This document shows positions 10,155-17,999 of a stretch of DNA of 32,038 nt, piece after piece (position 1 is the stretch's first letter; each line of letters opens with the position of its first letter). A program made the position numbers and the translations under genes. The DNA comes from Myxococcales bacterium (GTDB lineage: Bacteria; Myxococcota; B64-G9). Where the stretch lies: NCBI GenBank assembly GCA_012798435.1, contig JAAZNF010000044.1:1-32038 (forward strand), in the 5' to 3' direction. Under the pieces are notes generated by a model. The model was not told where the DNA came from. It did no database searches and saw only the letters and a list, made by a program, of their open reading frames with translations.

Positions 10155-13100
10155 GTGCTCTGTTTCCGCTGCGGCAGCCACAATCCGGACGGCAGTGAGT
10201 TCTGTTCCCAGTGCGGCCAGAAGTTCGGCGAAAAGAAGAAGACGCCCGCCGAGCCGGTGGCGGCGCCGGTGTCCGCACCGCGCCCCACGGAGAAGCCGCC
10301 CGAGGAGGCGCCGCAGCTCCAACCGGGCCGGCAGATCGGGGAGCGCTACCAGGTGAAGGCCGTCGTCGGCACCGGTCCGGTGGGTACGGTGTACCGGGCC
10401 CACGACCTGGAGATCGACGTGGACGTGGCGGTGAAGGTCATCGCGGGAAAGCTCCTGCAGACCAAGGAGGAGAAAAAGAAGTTCCTGGTGGAGATCCGCA
10501 ACGCCCGCAAGATCAACCACCCCAACGTGGTGCGCCTGTACGATGAGGATCAGCAGGAGGACCTCACCTTCTTCACCATGCAGCTCCTCGAGGGGCTGAG
10601 CCTGCGCAAGATCATTCGCTTGCGCCAGGAGAAGAACCAGCAGTTTGCCATCAAGGAGATCGAGCCCATCTTCTCCCACGTCTGCCAGGCGCTGGACCGG
10701 GCGCACGAGGTCTGCGTGCACGGCGGGCTCAAGCCGGAGAACGTCATCGTCCTGCCGGACATGCTCAAGCTGACCGACTTCGGGTTGCTGGAGGCCTTGC
10801 CGCGGCGTCCTTTCGTGGCCGCCCAGGCCGCCGCACACTGCCTCGCGTACCTCGCGCCCGAGATTCGCGAGGGCGAGCAGCGGGCCGAGCCTGCCGCCGA
10901 TACCTATTCGCTGGGCGTGATCCTGTGGGAGATGATCTCCGGGCGCCTGTACGAAGGCCCGGCCTCCAGCCTCGGCCAGGTGCCGGCGGAGTTCGAGCCT
11001 TTGCTTCCGGTGGTGAAGCGCGCGCTCAACGAGCAACCCGGCAAGCGTCCGCGCACCGCCCGCGAGTTCTTTGACGAGCTGCACACCGCCATGGCCCCGG
11101 GCCGGTCCCGGGTGTCCCGTCCACCTCGTCCGGCCCCCGCGCGCGAGGAAGAGAAGCCCGCCGCCGCGCCGCAGCCAGCACCGACGGCACGGCCGTCCAC
11201 CCGTCCCGAGATGCCCGCCGTGTCGCGCCCGCCCAAGCCGGCCCCGGCGGCGCGCAAGGTGAGCGACGGGTTCGACGATGCGCCCCCCACCGTGGTCGAC
11301 GCGGCCATCATGCTCGACTCGCCCCGCAAGGAAGAACCCGCCGCGCCCACACCGCCGGTCGATGAGAACCGATTGATCGAGGAGCTGGCCGGGGAGGCCC
11401 AGGAAGAGGTGGAGGCCAACGCCGCCGAGCGGGAGTCGGTCAGCGATGGGGAGATGATGGAGGAAGAGATTACGGACGAGACCTCCGGGGCCAAAGACCA
11501 GGAGGCGGCCGAGGACGGCAGCGAGACACAGGTGGCTCGCCCCGCCACTCCGGTTCGTCCCGCACCGGAGCGTCAAGCCGAGGTACGGGTGGCCCTCCCG
11601 GTCAACCAGCAACTCCCGGTCGCGGCTGCGGTCCAATCGCAGGCGCCCAAGAAGAAGACTTCCAGTGTCATGCGGCGCGCGCCGGCGCCGGTGTCCGCCG
11701 GGCCGTCTGCCGCCCGTTTCTCGTCGCCTCCGGCGGGCGTCCCGCCGGTTTCGCAGGGGCCCGGGGGCGCGGTGTACCCCGGCGCCCCGTACCCGCCGCA
11801 GGCCTATGGCCCGTTCAGCCAGCCGGTCATCTACACCCAGCCGCCGGCGCCGCCCTCGCGCCTGCCCTGGATCGTGCTGATCCTGGGCATCCTGGTGTTC
11901 GCCGGGGCCCTGGCCGCAGTGCTGGTACTGATGAAGAGCCAGCAGGACGAGCTGGCCGAGACCAAGAAACTCCTGGCCGCGGCCATCACCAAGGAGCCTT
12001 CCAAGGCGCCGGAGACCCAGATTCAACCGCCGCCGGCCGCCGACGCCGAGAAGGCCCGGGCCGCCGCTGAGGAGGCGCGCAAGGCCGAGGAGGCGAAGAA
12101 GGCCGAGGAAGCGCGCAAGGCTGAAGAGGCGAAGAAGGCCGAAGAGGCACGCCTGGCCGAAGAGGCGCGCAAGGTCGAGGAAGCGAAGAAGGCCGAGGAG
12201 GCCAAGAGGTTGGAGGAAGCGAAGCGGGCCGACGAGGCGCGCAAGGCCCTGCTGGCCAGCCGCAACCCGGAGGACCGCCGCCGGGCGCGGGAGGAAGAAC
12301 GCCGCGCCCGCGAGGAAGAGCGGCGCCGCATCGAAGAAGAGAAACAGCGCGCCCGCGAGGAGGCCCGCCGCAAGGCCGAGGAGCGAGCCGCCGAGGAGCG
12401 GGCCCGCAAAGAGGAAGAGGCCCGCCGCAAGGCCGAGGCCGAGAAGGCCCGCACCGCGAGCCGTTTGCCGGTGGAGGAGGTTCCGGACGTCGGCGGCGGC
12501 GAGAGCCCGCCTCCAGAGCCCGTCCGCCCGGCCGAGCCCCCGCCCTCGCCCCCGGCCCCGGTCGAGGAGGAGAAGGTCGCCGCGGCCGCGCCCCCTGCCG
12601 GCAAGGGCGCTTGTCCCCGGGGCATGATCCACATCCCCGGCGGCGACGCGGCCATCGGCTCGGCGATCAGCGACCCCATGCGCAACTTCGGCGAGATCAA
12701 GCTGCACACCGTGACGGTGGGCGCCTTCTGCATCGACATCTTCGAATACCCCAATGGCAAGGGCGCAAAACCCGTGACCGGCGTCTCCTGGGCCCAGGCC
12801 GACCAGATGTGCAAGAAGAAGGGCAAGCGCCTGTGCACCGAGGAGGAGTGGGAGTTCGCCTGCAAGGGCCGGGGCAACCTGAGCTTCCCCTACGGCAACA
12901 CCTTCGATCCGGAAGCCTGCAACTCTCAGAACGCGGACGGCGAGGGCCGCGAGGTCGGCGTCAGCGGCGCCTTCGCCAAGTGCTTCTCTCCCTTCGGGGT
13001 GGCCGACATGAGCGGCAACGTCAGCGAGTGGACCGCCTCGCGCTGGGCGGACGGCGTCGGCGATCGCACCTACAAGGGCGGCTCGGCCTCGCGGCCCAAC

Positions 13101-13190
13101 TGGGCGGTGCGCTGCGCCAGCCGCAGCAACCTGCCGCCGGGCTCGTCCAAGGGCGACCTGGGTTTCCGCTGCTGCGCCGATCCGAAGTGA
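10155..13190 (+). CDS. Zinc ribbon, pseudokinase, TM, TolA-like helix, FGE-like domain protein
   Basis: A 1011-residue protein starting at GTG, five bases after AGGAGA (10144-10149); a TTG eight codons upstream lacks this. Residues 3-20 form a zinc ribbon (Cys3, 6, 17, 20). A Ser/Thr-kinase fold spans about 60-330. It keeps the glycine loop GTGPVG (72-77), Lys94, Glu113 and DFG (208-210), but the catalytic HRD is H189-G190-G191, so the catalytic Asp is absent. A long Pro/Ala/Glu linker follows, then one membrane helix (about 570-595). Residues about 630-770 are an E/A/K/R-rich helix with KAEEARKAEEAKK repeats resembling TolA. An FGE-sulfatase/SUMF1 domain lies at about 817-1011 (GMIHIPGG, RLCTEEEWEFAC, MSGNVSEW, LGFRCC). 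The first Cys of the formylglycine-generating enzyme pair is replaced by Asn (SRPNWAVRCASRS). Predicted layout: cytoplasmic sensor head and periplasmic FGE-like tip. A weak TTGTCG (10071) is the only upstream promoter hint. Confidence 0.9.
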   Translation: MLCFRCGSHNPDGSEFCSQCGQKFGEKKKTPAEPVAAPVSAPRPTEKPPEEAPQLQPGRQIGERYQVKAVVGTGPVGTVYRAHDLEIDVDVAVKVIAGKLLQTKEEKKKFLVEIRNARKINHPNVVRLYDEDQQEDLTFFTMQLLEGLSLRKIIRLRQEKNQQFAIKEIEPIFSHVCQALDRAHEVCVHGGLKPENVIVLPDMLKLTDFGLLEALPRRPFVAAQAAAHCLAYLAPEIREGEQRAEPAADTYSLGVILWEMISGRLYEGPASSLGQVPAEFEPLLPVVKRALNEQPGKRPRTAREFFDELHTAMAPGRSRVSRPPRPAPAREEEKPAAAPQPAPTARPSTRPEMPAVSRPPKPAPAARKVSDGFDDAPPTVVDAAIMLDSPRKEEPAAPTPPVDENRLIEELAGEAQEEVEANAAERESVSDGEMMEEEITDETSGAKDQEAAEDGSETQVARPATPVRPAPERQAEVRVALPVNQQLPVAAAVQSQAPKKKTSSVMRRAPAPVSAGPSAARFSSPPAGVPPVSQGPGGAVYPGAPYPPQAYGPFSQPVIYTQPPAPPSRLPWIVLILGILVFAGALAAVLVLMKSQQDELAETKKLLAAAITKEPSKAPETQIQPPPAADAEKARAAAEEARKAEEAKKAEEARKAEEAKKAEEARLAEEARKVEEAKKAEEAKRLEEAKRADEARKALLASRNPEDRRRAREEERRAREEERRRIEEEKQRAREEARRKAEERAAEERARKEEEARRKAEAEKARTASRLPVEEVPDVGGGESPPPEPVRPAEPPPSPPAPVEEEKVAAAAPPAGKGACPRGMIHIPGGDAAIGSAISDPMRNFGEIKLHTVTVGAFCIDIFEYPNGKGAKPVTGVSWAQADQMCKKKGKRLCTEEEWEFACKGRGNLSFPYGNTFDPEACNSQNADGEGREVGVSGAFAKCFSPFGVADMSGNVSEWTASRWADGVGDRTYKGGSASRPNWAVRCASRSNLPPGSSKGDLGFRCCADPK

Positions 13191-13287
13191 GCGTATTTTC
13201 CGCGGCGATCTCGCTCCTCCACGTTGGCTTCTCTATTGGCGATGTTTACGGGGCTGTCTTGTAGTCACATTTCCAGGCGTAGCCTGC

Positions 13288-13359
13288 GCTCGGCTTGCGC
13301 TGTCAAGGGCCTTCGGTCCCTGCGGGATTCGCGTTGCTCACCCTTGACAGCAGCCGAGC
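13288..13359. repeat. Long imperfect inverted repeat in convergent gap
   Basis: The left arm GCTCGGCT-TGCG-CTGTCAAGGG (13288-13309) pairs with CCCTTGACAG-C-AGCCGAGC (13341-13359). That is 18 base pairs broken only by a 4-versus-1 internal loop, enclosing a 31-base loop. It lies between the convergent genes ending at 13190 and 13578. No T-run follows on either side. Confidence 0.7.
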
Positions 13360-13379
13360 TTCGGAAAATCCGCTGATAT

Positions 13380-13415
13380 GAAGAGCATGCAGGCATGCTC
13401 TTCCTGCGCCAGGAA
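13380..13415. repeat. Two overlapping perfect palindromes
   Basis: GAAGAGCATGC-AG-GCATGCTCTTC (13380-13403) is a perfect 11-bp inverted repeat with a two-base centre. It overlaps a second one, TTCCTG-CGC-CAGGAA (13401-13415). The two stems share bases 13401-13403, so as RNA they would be alternatives at their edge. Confidence 0.7.
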
Positions 13416-13440
13416 GACCTACCTCATATGATCCAACACA

Positions 13441-13470
13441 GGTCGCAGGGTCCCTGAAGCCAGCGCGACC
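13441..13470. repeat. Nested inverted repeat
   Basis: GGTCGC (13441-13446) pairs with GCGACC (13465-13470) and encloses a smaller AGGG-T-CCCT repeat (13447-13455). It is the last of four palindromic elements in about 185 bases of the convergent gap. Confidence 0.5.
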
Positions 13471-13577
13471 AGGCCAATGCGTGAAGATTTGTGACTAAGT
13501 GACAGCCGCAGCGGAGCGGGAGAATGAGAGAATGCTCGAGGCACGTTTTCGAGAGACGACGAACGGGCGCGTGGCGG

Positions 13578-14525
13578 TCACTCTTCGGGGAGGACGGTGC
13601 ACACGCGGTTGCGCCCGGACTCCTTGGCCTGGTAGAGGCCCTGGTCGGCCCGCTCGATCAGGGCCTCGGGGGTACCGATGGTGTCGTGCGGGCACACCGC
13701 GAAACCGACGCTGATGGTGACCTGCGCCTGCGCTTCTTCCTGGCGGAACTGGGCGTGCTCCACGTTGCCCCGGATGCGCTCGGCCACGATTCGGGCCTGC
13801 GACAGGTTCGTCTCCGGGCACAGGATGGCGAACTCCTCCCCGCCGTAGCGGGCCGCGATGTCCACCCCGCGGATGGAGCGCCGGATGACCTCGGCGGTGT
13901 GGCGCAGCACGTAATCGCCGAACAAGTGACCGTGGGAATCGTTGAGCCGTTTGAAGTGATCGAGGTCCAGCATGAGCAATGCAAGCGGGTTGCGGTAACG
14001 CTGCATGCGCTGGAACTCGTAGCCGATGCGCTTCTGGAAGTACAGGCGGTTGTACACGCTGGTGAGCCCGTCGGTCATGGAGAGTTCGGAGAGCTTCTCG
14101 TTCACCTGTTGCAGGCGCTGGTTGGCCGACAGCAGCTCGTCCTGCAAGGACTTGAGGCGCAGCATGGACTTCACGCGGGCCAGCAGCTCGAGGTCGTTCA
14201 GGGGCTTGATCAAGTAGTCGTCCGCCCCCAGCTCCAGGCCCTGGATCTTCTGCTGCACGTCGCCGCGGGCGGTCATCAGGATGACCGGCAGAAAGCCGAA
14301 GCTCTTGTTGCTGTTGGCCCGCACGATGCGGCAGATCTCCCGTCCGCCGAGGTCCGGCATCTCCACGTCGATGAGCAGTAGATCCGGTTTGTCGTCCCGC
14401 AGGCGGGCCAGGGCCTCCTGCCCGCTCTTGCCGGTGAGCACCTGGTAGCCGGCCCGCTCCAGCCAATCCGCGGTCGTTCGCAACACCACCGGATCGTCGT
14501 CCACCACCAGGATCTTGGCGTTCAT
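13578..14525 (-). CDS. Response regulator diguanylate cyclase (REC-GGDEF)
   Basis: A 315-residue two-domain protein of PleD/WspR type. The REC domain (about 3-122) has the acidic pocket DDD at 9-11, phospho-acceptor Asp53, Thr85 and Lys107. A helical linker (about 122-148) with heptad character would allow dimerisation. The GGDEF domain (about 150-310) has the active loop GGEEF (228-232), metal-binding DLDHFK (187-192) and an inhibitory I-site RGVD (219-222) five residues before it. It should therefore make c-di-GMP from two GTP when phosphorylated and be product-inhibited. The start ATG at 14525 has GGGGAG just upstream and begins right at the REC strand; an earlier in-frame ATG adds 25 unconserved residues. 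The cognate histidine kinase is not in the window. It is divergent from the Clp-N-like gene. Confidence 0.93.
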   Translation of the reverse strand: MNAKILVVDDDPVVLRTTADWLERAGYQVLTGKSGQEALARLRDDKPDLLLIDVEMPDLGGREICRIVRANSNKSFGFLPVILMTARGDVQQKIQGLELGADDYLIKPLNDLELLARVKSMLRLKSLQDELLSANQRLQQVNEKLSELSMTDGLTSVYNRLYFQKRIGYEFQRMQRYRNPLALLMLDLDHFKRLNDSHGHLFGDYVLRHTAEVIRRSIRGVDIAARYGGEEFAILCPETNLSQARIVAERIRGNVEHAQFRQEEAQAQVTISVGFAVCPHDTIGTPEALIERADQGLYQAKESGRNRVCTVLPEE

Positions 14526-14543
14526 GTTCTCCCCGTACGGTCC

Positions 14544-14573
14544 ATGATGAAGCGGATCCCGGTACGCTGTCAA
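14544..14573 (-). promoter_or_regulatory. Promoter of the diguanylate cyclase gene
   Basis: On the minus strand TTGACA (14568-14573), an 18-base spacer and CATCAT (14544-14549). The start would be near 14537, leaving a leader of about 12 bases that holds just the GGGGAG ribosome site. It stands back to back with the promoter of the Clp-N-like gene; the two -35 elements are 26 bases apart. Confidence 0.55.
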
Positions 14574-14599
14574 ACATCTAGCCACAAGCGGGCGCGGCA

Positions 14600-14628
14600 T
14601 TGACTCCTTGCTGCGCTATACCTACACT
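14600..14628 (+). promoter_or_regulatory. Promoter of the Clp-N-like gene
   Basis: TTGACT (14600-14605), a 17-base spacer and TACACT (14623-14628), giving a start near 14635. The strong ribosome site AGAGGAGG begins at 14635, so the leader would be only about 13 bases. The TTG at 14600, which could be read as a start codon, is part of this -35. Confidence 0.65.
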
Positions 14629-14647
14629 GCGCGCAGAGGAGGACGCA

Positions 14648-15061
14648 TTGCCCGCCACTCTGGAGATGCTGGTGAGCTTCGCCGCCGACGACGCGCGCCG
14701 CCGCGGCTTCCGCGTGGTGGGCATCTACCACCTGCTGTGGGCGGTCCGCCAGCACGAGCCGGAGCTGTTTGTGCGCTGGCTGGAGCGGGCGGGAGTTCCC
14801 CCGGAGCCCTTCGTCAAGTTGCTGGAGGCGCTGCTTCGGCCTCGCCGGGCGGGGGGCGGCATGCCTCGGGACCGGCTGGACAACGAGCTTCTGGAGCAGG
14901 CGCTCTCCATGGCACGGCGCGCCGCCGCGGAGCGAGGAGAGGTGGCTCAGGCGATCCACCTCGACGGCGTGCTGGAGCGCCTGGCGGAGGATCCCATTCG
15001 CTCGTTGTGCCAGCGCTTCGATCTGCCGTGCCGCTCGCCGGAAAGGCCGTCCCAGGCCTGA
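14648..15061 (+). CDS. Small stand-alone Clp N-domain-like protein
   Basis: A 137-residue, largely helical protein. Residues about 3-65 read like a Clp_N repeat (helix, A-x3-A-x3-G, then a YHLLWAV block in the place of the family's EHLLLAL, then LERAGVPPEPF). A second, weaker copy follows at about 78-128 (ALSMARRAAAERG, AIHLDGVLERL, LCQRFDLP). Two such repeats make the N-domain of ClpA/B/C, which binds substrates and adaptors; no AAA+ module is present here. The TTG start is chosen because AGAGGAGG (14635-14642) lies five bases before it and the predicted transcript begins only at about 14635. It may act as an adaptor or decoy for a Clp chaperone; this is inference. Its stop lies seven bases from the convergent glycosyltransferase stop. 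It is divergent from the diguanylate cyclase. Confidence 0.72.
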   Translation: MPATLEMLVSFAADDARRRGFRVVGIYHLLWAVRQHEPELFVRWLERAGVPPEPFVKLLEALLRPRRAGGGMPRDRLDNELLEQALSMARRAAAERGEVAQAIHLDGVLERLAEDPIRSLCQRFDLPCRSPERPSQA

Positions 15062-15068
15062 TCGACCG

Positions 15069-17429
15069 TCAACGGACCCGCACGTAGGCCGAGCGCACCC
15101 GGTTGTCGCCGTCGTGGGCATATTTCTGGCTCACCGGCAGGCGGATGTTGCCTTTCCAGAAGCCCATCCACAAGGTGAACCCCTCGTAAGGATAGTTGGC
15201 GGGAACGCTCATCTCGTGCTCGTCGCGGACGAGATCGCCGACCTGCCACTCGGAGGTGGGGTACAGGCCACCCAGCGGCGCGTGGTCGCCGAACACCCGG
15301 TGCGCGCCGCCCTGGGGGCCGTCGCCGTGGATGAAGACCAGCCAGTCGTCGTTCACCGGCGCGGTGCAGCGGAAGAAGTACGAGATGCGGAACGACTCGC
15401 CGCGCCGCACCTCCTCCGGCTCGAGCTGGTAGCCGACCAGGCGGATCTTGCCCTCGAAGTCCACGTCCAGGGGGCGCGCCCCGGCGGGGAGCTCGGTGAG
15501 CAGCGATGCCTTCACCCGGCGCTCGCCCTCGGGATCGCGCTCGGTGGACACCAGGCAGCTAAAGGGGTGTTGATCGTAGATCACGTACAGCGAACGGTTC
15601 AGCCGGCGCTGGACGTGCGGCCGCAGATCGGCCAGCAGCGCCTTGCAATCCCGGCCGTAGCCCGCGCCCAGGATGAGGAAGCTGCGCTCCGGACGCCGCA
15701 GGAATTCGATGGCCTTCTCCACGTTGGGTTGATCCGCCTGGGAGAGATCGGCCGCCCGGTTGTCGAAGTAGAACGACACACTACGTTCCAGCCAGCCATT
15801 GTAGTGGGCGATGGGCGCCTTCCCGCCGGTCTCCTTCATATAGGCTCGGTAGAGCGGCTCCTGGGTGAAGGTGCGGGTCACCCGCGGCAGGATCCAGGCG
15901 GTGAGAAAGACGCAGATGCTCCCGGCCACGACCACCATGCCGGCGAAGGCCGCCCGCCCGATGCGCCGGCGGAAGAACAGCCAGGCCAAAAGGAGCAGCC
16001 ACAGCCCTCCCGCCACCGCGAAGAACGGGTACGGGTTGAGCTGTGGCGGCAGCGGGTAGCCGTAGTAGTAGTCGAACAGGTGCACGAACCACTGGTAGTC
16101 GTGCAGCACGTCGATGAGCAGCACCGCGCCCACCGGCAGCGACAACATGACGAGCAGCCGCATCCAGGCCCGATCGTCCTCGTCCACCATGCGTGACAGG
16201 AACACCCCGATCAACACGGCCAGGAAGGGCACCGCCGGAAAGATGTAGTGGTGGAACTTGGTCTGGAACAGGCTGAAGGCGGCATACGGCACCGCCGCCG
16301 CCAGGAACACCCACAGGTTGCGCCGGCCGGCGCCCTCCAGGTCGGAGGCGTTCCAGCGCAGGAAACGGATGACGGCCGCCGGCAACAGCGCGAACCAGGG
16401 GAACAGGGCGAAGCCGATCTGTTTGACGTACACGTCGAAGGTGCCCTCGGGCTTGCCGATGGTCCCGGCGGCGCGGTCGAAGTGGTGGTAGATCACCGCC
16501 TCGCGCACGAAGGGCCAGCCGTGCCGGGCGATCATGAAGATGTGCCAGGGCAGCACGATCAGCATCAGCAGGCCGAACCCCATCCAGTTGATCCGATCCC
16601 TGGCGCCGAGTTGCCGCACCGCATCCAGGCCCAGCAGGTACACCAGCATGAACGAGACCACCACCAGAAGCAGCATGCCGGCGAAGCGGACGTCCCGGGT
16701 CGCCAGGTAGAAGTACACCGCCGCGACGGCGAGGATGGTCCCGCAGGCCGACCACTGGCGCCAGCCGATGCGCCGGAAGAACCCGAGATCCATTCGGATC
16801 ACGGTCATGGCGAACACCACCCCGATGGGGATGAACAGCGCCAGCAACCACTTGGACAAGAACGCCAGCGCGGTGAGCAGGTAAAAGACCATCACGTGGG
16901 CGGGGCGGCCGTTCTCCGAGCGGGAGAGGATGTAATAACCCAGGGCCGCGCTGCACATGCTGACGAAGGGCATGTCGAACATCACCTGGTGGGCCAGCAG
17001 CGCGTACATGGGCGTGGTGAGCAGCACCAAGGCGGCGAACAGGCCGGCGCGCCGGTCGAAGAGCCGCGACACCCAGCCGTAGGTGAGCAGGATGCCGGCC
17101 AGCGCCATCAAGAAGATGGGCAGCCTCCCCGCGAAGTGCACCCAGGGGTCGCCGGGGTCGGAGATGTTGAAGGCGGCGAAGGACGCCCGCAGCAACCACA
17201 AGGGCAGGATGGGCTTGGACCACCAGTTGTCCTGGCCGCGGTACCAGGGATCCATCCAGGTGTCGTGATCGGCCATCTCCTTGGCCACCTGGGCGTAGTG
17301 CGGCTCCCAGGGATCCCAGAAGGCGTAGCTTCCCAGGTTGGGCAGGTAGGCCCCACAGGTGAGCGTCACGAGGAGCAGCAGCCGCAGCACGTCCGGATGA
17401 GAAAGCACGAGGCGTAGTCGAGAACCCAT
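15069..17429 (-). CDS. GT39/ArnT-type membrane glycosyltransferase with C-terminal beta domain
   Basis: A 786-residue polytopic protein. After a first membrane helix (about 14-32) the first periplasmic loop carries the acidic motif FWDPWEPHYA (Asp39, Glu42), the place of the catalytic acid in PMT/ArnT-type GT-C enzymes. About a dozen hydrophobic helices follow to about residue 530. These enzymes move a sugar from a polyprenyl-phosphate donor to protein or lipid on the outer face of the inner membrane. Residues 661-786 are a soluble beta-rich domain with GLYPTSEWQVGD and a PYEGFTLWMGFW motif; similar tails occur on other bacterial GT-C proteins and may bind carbohydrate. The ATG has AGGAG ten bases upstream. 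The gene has its own promoter. Acceptor and donor cannot be read. Confidence 0.88.
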   Translation of the reverse strand: MGSRLRLVLSHPDVLRLLLLVTLTCGAYLPNLGSYAFWDPWEPHYAQVAKEMADHDTWMDPWYRGQDNWWSKPILPLWLLRASFAAFNISDPGDPWVHFAGRLPIFLMALAGILLTYGWVSRLFDRRAGLFAALVLLTTPMYALLAHQVMFDMPFVSMCSAALGYYILSRSENGRPAHVMVFYLLTALAFLSKWLLALFIPIGVVFAMTVIRMDLGFFRRIGWRQWSACGTILAVAAVYFYLATRDVRFAGMLLLVVVSFMLVYLLGLDAVRQLGARDRINWMGFGLLMLIVLPWHIFMIARHGWPFVREAVIYHHFDRAAGTIGKPEGTFDVYVKQIGFALFPWFALLPAAVIRFLRWNASDLEGAGRRNLWVFLAAAVPYAAFSLFQTKFHHYIFPAVPFLAVLIGVFLSRMVDEDDRAWMRLLVMLSLPVGAVLLIDVLHDYQWFVHLFDYYYGYPLPPQLNPYPFFAVAGGLWLLLLAWLFFRRRIGRAAFAGMVVVAGSICVFLTAWILPRVTRTFTQEPLYRAYMKETGGKAPIAHYNGWLERSVSFYFDNRAADLSQADQPNVEKAIEFLRRPERSFLILGAGYGRDCKALLADLRPHVQRRLNRSLYVIYDQHPFSCLVSTERDPEGERRVKASLLTELPAGARPLDVDFEGKIRLVGYQLEPEEVRRGESFRISYFFRCTAPVNDDWLVFIHGDGPQGGAHRVFGDHAPLGGLYPTSEWQVGDLVRDEHEMSVPANYPYEGFTLWMGFWKGNIRLPVSQKYAHDGDNRVRSAYVRVR

Positions 17430-17467
17430 GTCGCACCGACTCCTAGCTCGGGTGAACGGACCGCGGC

Positions 17468-17496
17468 ATTTCAGCAGAACCCCCCTGCCCTGTCAA
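17468..17496 (-). promoter_or_regulatory. Promoter of the GT39 glycosyltransferase
   Basis: On the minus strand TTGACA (17491-17496), a 17-base spacer and TGAAAT (17468-17473), predicting a start near 17461 and a 32-base leader with AGGAG. The promoter overlaps the last codons of the decayed beta-helix gene upstream. Confidence 0.7.
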
Positions 17497-17999
17497 CGCG
17501 ACCCGCACTATCCTCCAGATATCTGCTCTCGATGATGTTGTCGCGCATGAGCGGGTGCTGCACCCAGTCCTGGTCATCGTGGTAGATGCCTATGCCGTTT
17601 CCCGTAATTGCACAGCTCTTGATATCGACGGGCATTCCGTATCCACCCAGCGACCATTGGATGCCAGACTCCGAATTGCCAACGATTGAACATCCGATCA
17701 CGTGCCCCAGCGGATTCTCAATCCCCACGCCGTTGTCTTCAACGATGCATCTGACGATCTGATTTAGCCCGATCGCAAGGATTTCGGTCGTCGGGTCAGA
17801 AAAGACCAACGCATACGTCCTCGGCGCAGGCGCCGTCGCGGCAGCCGCCGGCGCATTCCGCCTCCTCCGCGTCGTAGCCACACAGCCCCAAGGGTCCGCA
17901 GTGGCCCGGCACCCGATAGTAGAGCTGAATTCTAGGCCAACTCGGTAAAACCCGCCACCCGGGATCGCCGAGGCCGTCTCCCTTCGAACATTCGCCCAC
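17471..17999 (-). pseudogene. Frameshifted Cys-rich / parallel beta-helix protein remnant
   Basis: Two minus-strand frames join into one sensible protein. The first (GTG at 17999 down to about 17800) ends with a Cys-rich segment (HCGPLGLCGYDAEE, then ECAGGCRDGACAEDVCVGLF) and a stop. The second continues SDPTTEILAIG and then three or four beta-helix rungs (RCIVEDNGVGIEN, GCSIVGNSESGI, SCAITGNGIGIYHDD, MRDNIIES) to a stop at 17471. The switch lies at a TTTT tract near 17800-17803; one base change there restores the frame. Parallel beta-helix repeats are typical of secreted or surface polysaccharide-acting proteins. The rung part is less GC-biased than neighbouring genes. No signal peptide is visible, so the 5' end is probably lost. 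A real two-gene arrangement is less likely. Confidence 0.6.

Larger units (their letters stand above)
13191..13577. other. Convergent intergenic region without a gene
   Basis: A 387-base gap between the plus-strand pseudokinase gene and the minus-strand diguanylate cyclase gene. It holds the four palindromic elements listed separately. No open frame in it resembles a known protein and none has a ribosome site. Near 13492 a GTGAC-TAA-GTGAC direct repeat is visible. It may act as a bidirectional terminator or carry a REP-like element. Confidence 0.55.

Noticed and set aside
12040-12460. Short DNA repeats resembling an array
   Set aside because: They encode the E/A/K helix of the sense protein and have no constant repeat/spacer pattern, so this is not a CRISPR.
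10137-12707. An 856-codon minus-strand open frame opposite the pseudokinase gene
   Set aside because: The Leu/Gly-rich runs mirror the KAEEA repeats of the sense protein; no start signal or domain is seen.
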